34,709 bases of DNA from Puniceicoccaceae bacterium (lineage in GTDB: Bacteria; Verrucomicrobiota; Verrucomicrobiia; Opitutales; Opitutaceae). The notes beneath the pieces were generated by a model. That model ran no database searches and was not told the DNA's origin. It worked only from the letters and a program-made list of their open reading frames with translations. This document shows positions 7,814-16,049 of this stretch, one piece after another. The first letter of the stretch is position 1, and each line of letters starts with the position of its first letter. A program made the position numbers and the translations under genes. Location of the stretch: NCBI GenBank assembly GCA_007695295.1, contig REEB01000053.1, positions 1-34,709 of the forward strand. The letters run 5' to 3'.

Positions 7814-9163
7814 ATGAAAGCGACTTTCCATGGGCACGTGCCCTTCCATCCCCGGCGGCTGCCCTTCTATTATGGCTGGGTGGTGCTCTTTGCGGGCACG
7901 GCCGGCATGCTGGCGATCGTGCCCGGAAGCCCGCCCGGGATGAGCGCATTTGTGGATGAGATGATGGGGTTGCTGGATATGTCCCGGGAGCGGTTTGCCC
8001 AAGCCTACATGCTGGGGACGGTCAGCGCGGGGCTGATCACGCCCTGGGCGGGGGTGCTGGTGGACCGCTGGGGAGCGCGGCGGGTGACGGTCTGGGGGAT
8101 GGGCGCACTGGCGGTGACGCTGGTTTACATGGGCTGGAGCGACCGGCTGTACGTTGCCCTTGGCGGGGGCGAGGCGCGCCCCTGGCTGGCCTTCGGACTG
8201 CTCTACGTGGGTTTTTTCGCGATGCGGGCGCTGGGCGGCGGAGTAATCATGACGGCCTGCCGGACGATGATTTTCCGGTGGTTTGTGGCCCGGCGCGGCA
8301 TAGCGGCGAGCTTGAACGGAATCATGCTCTCGCTCGGGTTTTCGTCTGCCCCGGTGGGCTTGAATTTCCTCGCCCTGGCGGTGGGTTGGCGGGAGGCCTG
8401 GATCGTGGTGGGAGCGGTCTTCGGCACGATCCTGCTCGCGTTGGTCTGGGTCCTGTTCCGGGACAGTCCGGAAGCCTGCGGCGTGGCGCTGGAGCAACCC
8501 CGGGCGCGGCGGGGGGAAACGTCCGCGCCCGTGCCGGAAGTGACGCGTGATTACCGGGCCCGCGAGGCGGCGGGAACCCTGGTTTTCTGGGCCTTTGGAC
8601 TGGGGTTGGCGCTGAACGCCTTCGTCGGGACCGGGATCGCCTTTCACATGGTCTCGCTGGCGGGGGCGCACGGGATCGGGCGGGAGGCCGCTTTGGCGCT
8701 CTTCATTCCGATGGCGGGTTTCAACATCGTGACCAGCCTCATCCTGGGCTGGTATTCGGGGCGGATGGACCTGCGCTGGGCGCTTATGCTGATGCTGGGG
8801 GCGCAGGCGGTGGCCTTGGGAGGGGCGTTGGCGCTGGAGCCGGTCTGGGGGCGGTGGCTTTTTGTGGCCGGTTCGGGGATCGGGTGGGGGTGTTTCAGCA
8901 TCCTGATTAACGTGCCTTGGCCGCGGTTTTTTGGCCGGCGCCACCTCGGTGCGATCAACGGCCTGCTGGCTGGCGCGGTGGTGGTGATGAGTGCACTCGG
9001 GCCTTGGGTTTTCGGGGTGGCCGAGGCAGCCAGCGGCGGCTACCGGCCGGCGTTGCTGGGCTGCCTCGCGGTGACCCCGCTGCTCGTGGTGCTGGGTCTG
9101 GGAGCGCGGGATCCCCAGGCACGGGCCAACCCCGGGGCGGATGCGAAGAGAGGGAAATTCTGA
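7814..9163 (+). CDS. MFS transporter (monocarboxylate/oxalate-porter-like)
   Basis: Inner-membrane secondary transporter of the major facilitator superfamily, 449 residues, with about 12 hydrophobic helices. It opens with FYYGWVVLFAGTAGM, characteristic of the monocarboxylate/oxalate-formate porter branch. The MFS loop 2-3 signature is seen in GVLVDRWGARRV, and a related motif follows helix 8 (GWYSGRMDLRWAL). A polar central loop (about residues 220-250, ending near TRDYRAREA) separates the two six-helix halves. A TTG at 7793 with GGGGG upstream would add 7 residues; I prefer ATG 7814 but the choice is open. It stands alone, with the tRNA on the other strand before it and the ABC importer after it. 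The substrate cannot be named; an organic acid is the usual guess for this branch. Confidence 0.85.
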   Translation: MKATFHGHVPFHPRRLPFYYGWVVLFAGTAGMLAIVPGSPPGMSAFVDEMMGLLDMSRERFAQAYMLGTVSAGLITPWAGVLVDRWGARRVTVWGMGALAVTLVYMGWSDRLYVALGGGEARPWLAFGLLYVGFFAMRALGGGVIMTACRTMIFRWFVARRGIAASLNGIMLSLGFSSAPVGLNFLALAVGWREAWIVVGAVFGTILLALVWVLFRDSPEACGVALEQPRARRGETSAPVPEVTRDYRAREAAGTLVFWAFGLGLALNAFVGTGIAFHMVSLAGAHGIGREAALALFIPMAGFNIVTSLILGWYSGRMDLRWALMLMLGAQAVALGGALALEPVWGRWLFVAGSGIGWGCFSILINVPWPRFFGRRHLGAINGLLAGAVVVMSALGPWVFGVAEAASGGYRPALLGCLAVTPLLVVLGLGARDPQARANPGADAKRGKF

Positions 9164-9256
9164 ATCCAGCGTGCCGGCGGCGGCGGCGGCGGGGAGGGCT
9201 TTTTTCCTTGCTGCCGGTTTGATCGTGGTGCGACTTTTGCTCTTTTAGACACTCGC

Positions 9257-10270
9257 ATGCGTGATTATTTCATCCGCAGGTTCCTCCTGATCCCCCCGAC
9301 TCTGATAGGTGTAACCCTGATCGTCTTCGCCCTTACCTGGGTGGTGCCGGGGGGGCCGGTGGAGCGTTACATCGCCGAAATCCAGCTCGCCGGCGCCGAA
9401 ACCCGGGGAGACGCCGCCGCCGGCCGGGCGCTTTCGGAGGAGCAGATCGAGCAGATGAAGGCCTACTACGGCTTCGACAAACCCTTTCTCCAGGCCTACG
9501 TGAGCTGGGTTTTCAACGTCCTGCGGGGCGACTTCGGCCGCAGCTTCATCTACAACGAGCCGGTGCTCTGCGTGATCGCTTCGAAGCTGCCGATCTCGAT
9601 CTACTTCGGGTTGATGACCTTTTTTTTCACCTACGTGATCTGCATTCCGCTGGGCGTGGTGAAGGCGATCAAGCACCGCACCTGGATCGACAACTGGTCC
9701 TCGATCCTCGTTTTCGCCGGTTACGCCATCCCGAGTTACGTTTTCGGCAGCATCCTTATCCTGATCTTCGCGGCTCAGCTCCAGTGGTTTCCCCTCGGTG
9801 GCTTCGTGGGTGAAAACTTCGCCGACCTCTCCCTGATCGGCAAAGTCTTCAACCTCATCCACCACACCACCCTGCCGCTGATGTGCTACCTGATCGGCTC
9901 CTTCGCCTTTCTGACCCTGCTGATGAAAAACAACCTCCTCGACAACCTCGCCGCCGATTACATGCGCACGGCGGTGGCCAAAGGGGTGAAGTTCGACACT
10001 GCGGTGGTGCGGCACGCCTTCCGCAACTCCATCATCCCGATCGCCACCACCTTCGGCCAGAACCTGCTCTTCTTCCTCACCGGCTCCTTCCTCATTGAGG
10101 TCATCTTCGACATCGACGGTTTCGGCCTGCTCGGTTTTCGAGCCATCGTGGACCGCGACTACTTCACCGTCATGGGGATCCTGGTCATCTCCTCTTTCGT
10201 CATCATGCTCGGCAACATCATCTCGGACATGCTCGTGGCGCTGGTCGATCCCCGCATCCGCTTCAACTGA
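9257..10270 (+). CDS. Peptide ABC transporter permease (YejB/OppB/DppB-type)
   Basis: First inner-membrane channel subunit of a peptide-type ABC importer, 337 residues. The N-terminal helix IRRFLLIPPTLIGVTLIVF is typical of OppB/DppB/YejB, followed by a periplasmic loop and RPL-like segment (YYGFDKPFLQAYVSW, LRGDFGRSF). Five further helices follow. The cytoplasmic EAA loop that docks to the ATPase is DYMRTAVAKGVKFDTAVVRH followed by AFRNSIIPIA. The C-terminus DMLVALVDPRIRFN is characteristic. Overall the protein looks closest to YejB, of the microcin C/peptide uptake system, judged from memory of that family. It leads a five-gene operon; the next permease starts 8 bases after its stop. No clear Shine-Dalgarno precedes ATG 9257. 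Confidence 0.9.
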   Translation: MRDYFIRRFLLIPPTLIGVTLIVFALTWVVPGGPVERYIAEIQLAGAETRGDAAAGRALSEEQIEQMKAYYGFDKPFLQAYVSWVFNVLRGDFGRSFIYNEPVLCVIASKLPISIYFGLMTFFFTYVICIPLGVVKAIKHRTWIDNWSSILVFAGYAIPSYVFGSILILIFAAQLQWFPLGGFVGENFADLSLIGKVFNLIHHTTLPLMCYLIGSFAFLTLLMKNNLLDNLAADYMRTAVAKGVKFDTAVVRHAFRNSIIPIATTFGQNLLFFLTGSFLIEVIFDIDGFGLLGFRAIVDRDYFTVMGILVISSFVIMLGNIISDMLVALVDPRIRFN

Positions 10271-10278
10271 CGGCCCCG

Positions 10279-11322
10279 ATGCGACTGAATCCCCTCACCG
10301 TCAAAAAGATCAAGCGCTTCAAATCGCTGCGGCGCGGTTATTATTCGCTCATCATCATGGCGGCCTTGCTGCTGATGGCGGTTTTTGCCGAGCTGCTGGT
10401 GAACAACCGGGCCCTGCTGGTGGTTTATGAAGGTTCGGTGCGGTTTCCGACCTACGGCTCCCAGATTCCGGGAACCGCGTTCGGTTTTGATTATTCCCAC
10501 GAGACCAATTACCGCGAGCTGCGGGAGCGCCTGCGCGAGCAAGGCGGAGGTTTTGTGCTCATGCCGCTGGTGCCCTTCGGTCCTTTTGAAGACGTCTATC
10601 CCGGCGAGTTCATCCGCCCGCGTCCGCCCGACATCGCCAACCGCAATTTTCTAGGCACCGACACGCAGAACCGCGATGTGCTTGCGCGATTGATCTACGG
10701 TTTCCGCAATGCGATGATCTTCGCCTTCGGATTTGTCGGCGGCGTTTACCTGCTTGGCATCGCGATCGGCTGCGCGATGGGCTACTTCGGGGGCTGGTTC
10801 GACCTCATCACCCAGCGATTCATTGAAATCTGGTCGAACATACCCTTCCTCTATACGGTCATCTTTGTTGCCTCGGTCTTCGAGCCCAGCCTGCTGCTCT
10901 TGCTGGTCATTGTGGTGGCTTTCTCGTGGACCGGCATGACGTACTACATGCGCACCGGCACTTTCAAAGAGAAGGCGCGCGAGTATGTTTCGGCGGCCCA
11001 GATCCTGGGCGCCTCGACCTCACGGATCATCTTTCATCATATCCTGCCCAACATTATAGCAACTCTGGTCACCTTCATGCCCTTCCTCATGATCACCGCG
11101 ATCACCTCGCTGACCGCACTCGACTTTCTCGGCTACGGCTTGCGTGAGCCGACGCCGAGCTGGGGCGAGCTGCTGCGGCAGGGGACTGAGCGGCTCAAGA
11201 TCGCGCCTTGGATCACCCTTTCCGCCTTTGCCGCCATGACCGTCATCCTGACCCTGATGGCCTTTATCGGCGAGGCGGTGCGCGAGGCCTTCGATCCGAA
11301 AAAATTCACGGTTTACGAATGA
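10279..11322 (+). CDS. Peptide ABC transporter permease (YejE/OppC/DppC-type)
   Basis: Second channel subunit of the importer, 347 residues. It has a basic cytoplasmic N-terminus (KKIKRFKSLRRGYYSL), helix 1 and a long periplasmic segment of about 110 residues (YGSQIPGTAFGFDYSHETNY...), as in YejE, where this loop is longer than in OppC. The motif NFLGTDTQNRDVLARLIYGF, common to OppC/DppC/YejE, comes next, then five helices. The EAA loop is EYVSAAQILGASTSRIIFHH followed by ILPNI, with DFLGYGLREPTPSWGELL towards the end. Its stop overlaps the start of the binding protein gene (ATGA), so expression is coupled. There is no clear Shine-Dalgarno at ATG 10279. Confidence 0.9.
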   Translation: MRLNPLTVKKIKRFKSLRRGYYSLIIMAALLLMAVFAELLVNNRALLVVYEGSVRFPTYGSQIPGTAFGFDYSHETNYRELRERLREQGGGFVLMPLVPFGPFEDVYPGEFIRPRPPDIANRNFLGTDTQNRDVLARLIYGFRNAMIFAFGFVGGVYLLGIAIGCAMGYFGGWFDLITQRFIEIWSNIPFLYTVIFVASVFEPSLLLLLVIVVAFSWTGMTYYMRTGTFKEKAREYVSAAQILGASTSRIIFHHILPNIIATLVTFMPFLMITAITSLTALDFLGYGLREPTPSWGELLRQGTERLKIAPWITLSAFAAMTVILTLMAFIGEAVREAFDPKKFTVYE

Positions 11323-13379
11323 TGGAAAAAGCGACGCAACGAATCTGGCAAGGGCTGGTGGGCGGCAGTGTGCTGTTGGTGCTGTCCGGCTGCTGCCGGG
11401 ATGACCGCCCCGGGGGTTTTGGGGCCGCGGATGCCCCGGATGTATTTCCTGAGATTGAGGCCTACTACGCGGAGCATTCCGACTTTTTCCGCTTTCGCAC
11501 CCTCGACGACATTCCGGACGGTCTTGAGTGGACCGACAATTCCCACCTGCCCGACCTTGGTTCACCCGAAGCGGTCAAGGGCGGCATCCAGCGCGGCGCG
11601 ATGGGGGACTTTCCCCGCACCCTCAGGGTCGTCGGCCCCGAGGCCAACAGCGCCTTCCGACGTTTTATCCTCGACGACATCCTGGTCGCCTTGGCGCACC
11701 TGCATCCCAATGTCGAAGGCGGCCACCAGCGCTTCCCCGGTGTGGCGCGGGAGTGGGCGGTCGACTACGAGAATCGCACAGTTTATGCGCGGCTCAATCC
11801 CGAGGCCCGCTGGAGCGACGGTGTCCCTGTGACGGTGGACGACGTCATGTTCATGTTTTTCTTCTACCAATCCGCCTACATCCGGGATCCTTGGTACAAC
11901 AATTGGTACGGCATTGGGATCAATTACACTAATATAACCAAATACGACGACCACACTCTCTCCATGACGATGCGGGAGGCCCGGCCCGACCTGGAGCACC
12001 GCATCCTCAACCTACGCCCACTGCCGAAGCATTTTTTCCGCGAGATGGGTGATGACTACATCCAGCGCTACCAGTGGCGTTTCATGCCCACGACCGGCGC
12101 CTATGTCATCACCGACGAAGAGATCGAGCGCATCCGCTTCAACCGCGACCGCATCACCTTGACCCGCCTGAAGGACTGGTGGGCAAAGGACCTCAAGTAC
12201 TGGCGCAACCGCTTTAACGCGGATGAAATCCGCCTCCGCGTGATCCGTGACACTCCCAAGGCCTTCGAGGCCTTCCTGCTCGGCCAGCTCGACATGTTCG
12301 GAATGAACCTGACCGAGTACAACTACGACATGCTGCCCGACGACCATCCGCTGGTGAGGGATGGGTTTATTCACAAAACCACCTTCTACAACGACATTCC
12401 CAGGCCCACCTGGGGCTTGTGGATCAACTCAAGCATGCCGCTCCTCAGTAATAACGACATCCGCAAAGGCATTCACTACGCCTGCAATTTTCAGCAGGTC
12501 CTCGACCAGTTTTTCCGCGGCGACTATATCCGCATGAACACCACCGCCGACGGCTATGGTGACATGACCCATCCCGACATCCGGGCCCGTCCCTTCGACC
12601 CGGACCGGGCGATGGAATACTTCGCCAAAGCCGGCTTCACCCGCCGTGGGCCGGACGGCATCCTCGTGAACGAGCGGGGCCAGCGGCTTTCCTTCAGCCT
12701 CTCCTCCGGTGCCCAAGCCTTTCGCGGAGTGCTCTCCATCCTGCGGCAAGAAGCCCGCAAGGCAGGCCTGGAATTGCGGATCGAGATTCTCGATCCCTCC
12801 GCCAATTGGCTCAAAGTCCAGGAGAAGAACCACGACATCGCCTTTGTCGGCCTCAATGTTTCGGTGGAGCTGTATCCGCGCTACTGGGAGACCTACCATT
12901 CCGTCAATGCCTACCACGATGCCTGGCTGGAGGACGGATCGCCCAATCCGGACCGCCGCGTGCGCACCCAGACCAACAACATGCAGGTCATTGCCATCCG
13001 GGAACTCGACGAGCTGATCGAGCGCTACGACGAGTCGGACAGCCTTGATGAAATGCGGGAGCTGGCCCATCGGATGGAGGAGATATTGCACGAGGACGCT
13101 TCCTTCGTGCCCGGGTTTGTCTTCCCCAAATTCCGCCTCGCCTACTGGCGCTGGGTCCGTTGGCCGGATGACTTTAACGCGCGTTTCGCCCGTGATCCGG
13201 GTGAGTACTACCTCCACTGGTTCGACACCGAGCGCAGGGAGGAGACAGAATTGGCGGTTCGGCCCGGCGGCCGACTCGCACGTTTTATTCCCGGGATCGG
13301 GCGTGGGGTGGAGGAAGTGCCCTCCAACTTCCCCAAAAAAGTCCAGACCTTCGATCAGTGGAAGGTGGTCGCCGAGTGA
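11319..13379 (+). CDS. Peptide-binding lipoprotein of the ABC importer (SBP family 5, YejA-like)
   Basis: Extracytoplasmic substrate-binding protein, 686 residues, long for family 5 but near the YejA range. The N-terminus is a lipoprotein signal with lipobox LSGC, giving Cys25 as the lipidated residue. Family features include [20 protein letters not shown] at the mature N-terminus, the core stretch [19 protein letters not shown] followed by VMFMF, and WDTY-like late motifs ([15 protein letters not shown]). It begins at ATG 11319, overlapping the upstream permease stop by 4 bases; a second ATG follows at once. The open frame extends further upstream, but those residues lie inside the permease gene. 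Gene order permease-permease-binding protein-ATPase-ATPase differs from the yejABEF order. It binds oligopeptides or peptide-like compounds by family inference. Confidence 0.9.
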   Translation: MMEKATQRIWQGLVGGSVLLVLSGCCRDDRPGGFGAADAPDVFPEIEAYYAEHSDFFRFRTLDDIPDGLEWTDNSHLPDLGSPEAVKGGIQRGAMGDFPRTLRVVGPEANSAFRRFILDDILVALAHLHPNVEGGHQRFPGVAREWAVDYENRTVYARLNPEARWSDGVPVTVDDVMFMFFFYQSAYIRDPWYNNWYGIGINYTNITKYDDHTLSMTMREARPDLEHRILNLRPLPKHFFREMGDDYIQRYQWRFMPTTGAYVITDEEIERIRFNRDRITLTRLKDWWAKDLKYWRNRFNADEIRLRVIRDTPKAFEAFLLGQLDMFGMNLTEYNYDMLPDDHPLVRDGFIHKTTFYNDIPRPTWGLWINSSMPLLSNNDIRKGIHYACNFQQVLDQFFRGDYIRMNTTADGYGDMTHPDIRARPFDPDRAMEYFAKAGFTRRGPDGILVNERGQRLSFSLSSGAQAFRGVLSILRQEARKAGLELRIEILDPSANWLKVQEKNHDIAFVGLNVSVELYPRYWETYHSVNAYHDAWLEDGSPNPDRRVRTQTNNMQVIAIRELDELIERYDESDSLDEMRELAHRMEEILHEDASFVPGFVFPKFRLAYWRWVRWPDDFNARFARDPGEYYLHWFDTERREETELAVRPGGRLARFIPGIGRGVEEVPSNFPKKVQTFDQWKVVAE

Positions 13380-13428
13380 GGCCCCGCCTGGCTCGGGCGG
13401 ATCCGAAAAACAACATTATACACCAGCA

Positions 13429-14442
13429 TTGAACAAAGACTCCATCCTCCAGGTCCGCGACCTCGTCACCTCCTTTGAGACTGATGCCGGCCGGGTGACG
13501 GCGGTTGACCGGGTGAGCTTCGATGTGCCGCGCGGCAAGACCCTCGGCATCGTGGGTGAATCCGGCTGCGGAAAAAGTGTCACCGCGATGTCGATCATGC
13601 GCCTGCTGCCAAAGCCTTCCGGTCAGATTCTCGGCGGCCGGGTCTATTTCGAAGGTGAAGATCTGCTCTCGCTGAACGCCCGGCAGATGCGTCAGGTGCG
13701 GGGCGCGAAGATCAGCATGATCTTCCAGGAGCCGATGACCGCCCTGAATCCCGTTCACCGCGTCGGTCGCCAGCTCAGCGAGGTCTTTTTGCTCCACACC
13801 AAAATGAGCCAAGAGGAGGCCTGGGAGGCTTCGATCGACATGCTCCGCAAGGTCGGCATCCCCTCGCCCGAGCTGCGGGTGGGCGAGTATCCCCACCAGC
13901 TCAGCGGCGGCATGCGCCAGCGGGTGGTGATCGCGATGGCGCTCGCACTCAAGCCCAGCCTGGTCATCGCCGACGAGCCGACCACCGCGCTCGACGTCAC
14001 CATCCAGGCCCAGATCCTCGAGCTGATCAAATCCCTCCAGAAGGAGATGGGCATGTCGGTTATTCTCATCACACACGACCTTGGTGTCATCGCCGAGACC
14101 TGCGACAATGTGGTCGTGATGTACGCCGGGCGGGTCGCCGAATTGGGCACCATCCACGATATCTTCGAGGATCCGCAGCACCTCTACACCAAAGGACTCT
14201 TGGATTCGATTCCTCGCATCGACAGCGAACGCAAAACCCGCTTGGCCACCATCCCGGGGATGGTGCCGGGCCTGCAGGAGTTGCCGGTGGGGGCGCGGTT
14301 TGCTCCCCGTTCGCCGCACCCGGGGGCCAAGGCCTACTTGGAAAGCCGCGAATACCGTGAAGTCCGGCCCGAGCTGATCGAGGTCAAGCCCGGCCACTGG
14401 GTCGAGGACTGCGAGGTCGTACGGAGGACCAACGGCCGATGA
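13429..14442 (+). CDS. Peptide ABC transporter ATPase 1 (OppD/DppD-type)
   Basis: Cytoplasmic ATPase driving the importer, 337 residues if started at TTG 13429. All ATPase motifs are intact: Walker A GESGCGKS (43-50), Q-loop FQEP, signature LSGGMRQR (158-165), Walker B LVIADEP with Asp182 and Glu183, and switch His216 (ITHD). The C-terminal oligopeptide-ATPase extension is present, but the cysteines that many OppD/DppD proteins have there are missing ([12 protein letters not shown]). No ATG or GTG lies at a suitable place; the frame runs back into the binding protein gene, so TTG 13429, 49 bases after that gene's stop and just before the conserved SILQVRDLV, is the best start. It overlaps the next ATPase gene by 4 bases (ATGA). 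Confidence 0.88.
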   Translation: MNKDSILQVRDLVTSFETDAGRVTAVDRVSFDVPRGKTLGIVGESGCGKSVTAMSIMRLLPKPSGQILGGRVYFEGEDLLSLNARQMRQVRGAKISMIFQEPMTALNPVHRVGRQLSEVFLLHTKMSQEEAWEASIDMLRKVGIPSPELRVGEYPHQLSGGMRQRVVIAMALALKPSLVIADEPTTALDVTIQAQILELIKSLQKEMGMSVILITHDLGVIAETCDNVVVMYAGRVAELGTIHDIFEDPQHLYTKGLLDSIPRIDSERKTRLATIPGMVPGLQELPVGARFAPRSPHPGAKAYLESREYREVRPELIEVKPGHWVEDCEVVRRTNGR

Positions 14443-15461
14443 GCGCAAAACCGAGCGGAGGCAACGGCACCAGCCCCCTTCTGTCTGTATCCGGATTACA
14501 GATGCACTTCCCGATCCGCGGGGGCATTCTCATGCGGACGCAGAAAGTCTGCAAGGCGGTCGACGGAGTCGACCTCGTCCTGCGCAAGGGGGAGACGCTC
14601 GGCCTGGTCGGGGAGTCCGGCTGCGGCAAATCCACTCTTGGCAAGTGCATCGTGCGGCTGAACCAGCCGACCGCGGGCAGCGTCCACTTCGACGGCACCG
14701 ACATCACCGGACTCTCCCGCCGTGCGCTCAAACCCTACCGGCGCGACATCCAGATGATCTTCCAGGATCCGGCGGAATCGCTCAACGCGCGGCATACCGT
14801 GGGCAACATCCTCGAGGAGCCGTTTATCATCCACAAAATCGGCACCGCCGCGGAGCGGCAGAAGAAAGTGGCCGAATTACTCGACCGGGTGGGGCTTTCG
14901 GCGGACGCGGCCCAGCGTTTTCCCTTCGAGTTTTCCGGCGGCCAGCGCCAGCGCATCGGCATTGCGCGCGCCATCGCGCTGAATCCCCGCCTGGTGGTGT
15001 GCGACGAGCCGGTCTCCGCCCTCGATGTCTCCGTGCAGAGCGCGATCCTCAATCTGCTCAACGACCTCCAGCGGGAGCTGGGATTATCCTATCTCTTCAT
15101 CGCCCACGATCTCAGCGTGGTGCGCCACATTTCGGACCGCATCGCGGTCATGTACCTTGGCAAAATCGTCGAGCTGGCCCCGGCGGAGGAGTTGTTCCAA
15201 AACCCGCTCCACGCCTATACCAAAGCCCTTATCTCGGCCATCCCGGTGCCGGATCCAAGGCGGCGGTCGAAGCGTATCCTGCTCCAGGGCGATGTTCCCT
15301 CGCCGATCGACCCGCCCGAGGGCTGCGCTTTCGCCTACCGCAGTTGGATCAAGTGCAGCGACGAGGAGAAGCGTCGGCCGGGCGAGTTCAAGGAAGTGGC
15401 CCCGGGGCACTGGGTCGAGGTTCACCCCGGCACGGTGGAGAACTGGGAGCGCTACCGCTGA
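14439..15461 (+). CDS. Peptide ABC transporter ATPase 2 (OppF/DppF-type)
   Basis: Second ATPase of the importer, 340 residues. Walker A GESGCGKS (58-65), Q-loop FQDPAESLN, signature [14 protein letters not shown], Walker [13 protein letters not shown] and switch histidine (IAHD) are intact. The N-terminal extension with [16 protein letters not shown] and [20 protein letters not shown] is typical of OppF/DppF. The C-terminal extension contains [12 protein letters not shown] and ends GHWVEVHPG, matching the GHWVEDCE of its partner. It starts within the stop of the first ATPase (ATGA, 14439-14442). In Yej systems the two ATPases are usually fused in one protein (YejF); here they are separate. 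It closes the operon; the next gene is convergent. Confidence 0.92.
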   Translation: MSAKPSGGNGTSPLLSVSGLQMHFPIRGGILMRTQKVCKAVDGVDLVLRKGETLGLVGESGCGKSTLGKCIVRLNQPTAGSVHFDGTDITGLSRRALKPYRRDIQMIFQDPAESLNARHTVGNILEEPFIIHKIGTAAERQKKVAELLDRVGLSADAAQRFPFEFSGGQRQRIGIARAIALNPRLVVCDEPVSALDVSVQSAILNLLNDLQRELGLSYLFIAHDLSVVRHISDRIAVMYLGKIVELAPAEELFQNPLHAYTKALISAIPVPDPRRRSKRILLQGDVPSPIDPPEGCAFAYRSWIKCSDEEKRRPGEFKEVAPGHWVEVHPGTVENWERYR

Positions 15462-15497
15462 GGGCCCGGGGCGGCCGGAGTTGTATCCGGGTACTGC

Positions 15498-16043
15498 CTA
15501 CAATACGCGGTCGAGGAAACGCTGGCTGGCGGGATCGAGTCGGGTGCGGTCCGGGATTTCGTAATTATTGTCCTCGGCGTCGACCATGAGCACCCGGCTG
15601 CCGCCGGCGTAGAAGACACTGCGGTGGGCGCGGCGCATCTCGAAGGTGCGTTCGCCGCGGTCGGTCTCCACCACCCAGGTGGACCGGTAACGGGTCTCGT
15701 TGAGAGCGAGAATGGCGAGGACCTTGGGCACAAGGTGGCCGCGGCGCAGGCAGTCCTCGAGGGTGGCCCGGTTATCCCCTTTGAGGTCGTTCAAGTGGCG
15801 GATGAGGCCGATGGGGTCTCCCCGGGTGCCGTCCGGATTGGCGGTGAACAACTGAATGTAGTGCTCGGGTTGGCGCTGGGGGAAGGCGCGGGCTGCCTGC
15901 ACGCTGAGCCAGGAGCGATCGCCGGCGATGGTCAGGGAGACCGGATGGGCGGTGCCGCGGAAATGGAAGGCAAGACGGTCCGTCTCCAGCCAAATGAGTT
16001 GTTCCGGCTGGATGTCGACCTTGATGTCGGGTTCTTGGTTCAT
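15498..16043 (-). CDS. DUF1854 family protein
   Basis: Small soluble protein of 181 residues, matching my memory of the DUF1854 family (motifs PVSLTIAGDRSWLSVQAARA, PIGLIRHLNDLKGDNRA, HLVPKVLAILALNETRYRST, VFYAGGSRVLMVDAEDNNYE, ending QRFLDRVL). No enzymatic motif is visible and there is no signal peptide or membrane helix. It begins 6 bases after the stop of the ABC exporter gene on the same strand, so the two form an operon. In databases such pairs are named cyanophycin metabolism-associated because of recurrent neighbourhood with cyanophycin genes; none of those are in this window. The molecular role is unknown. Confidence 0.8.
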   Translation of the reverse strand: MNQEPDIKVDIQPEQLIWLETDRLAFHFRGTAHPVSLTIAGDRSWLSVQAARAFPQRQPEHYIQLFTANPDGTRGDPIGLIRHLNDLKGDNRATLEDCLRRGHLVPKVLAILALNETRYRSTWVVETDRGERTFEMRRAHRSVFYAGGSRVLMVDAEDNNYEIPDRTRLDPASQRFLDRVL

Positions 16044-16049
16044 GGGAGG

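Noticed and set aside
9191-9210. GC-rich stretch followed by TTTTTT after the MFS gene as an intrinsic terminator
   Set aside because: The sequence before the T-run is a GGC repeat without a complementary arm close by, so no stable hairpin precedes the T-run.
9219-9248. TTGATC ... TTTTAG as a promoter of the importer operon
   Set aside because: The spacing of 18 is acceptable, but the -10 match is weak and the implied start would leave almost no leader; not supported enough to list.
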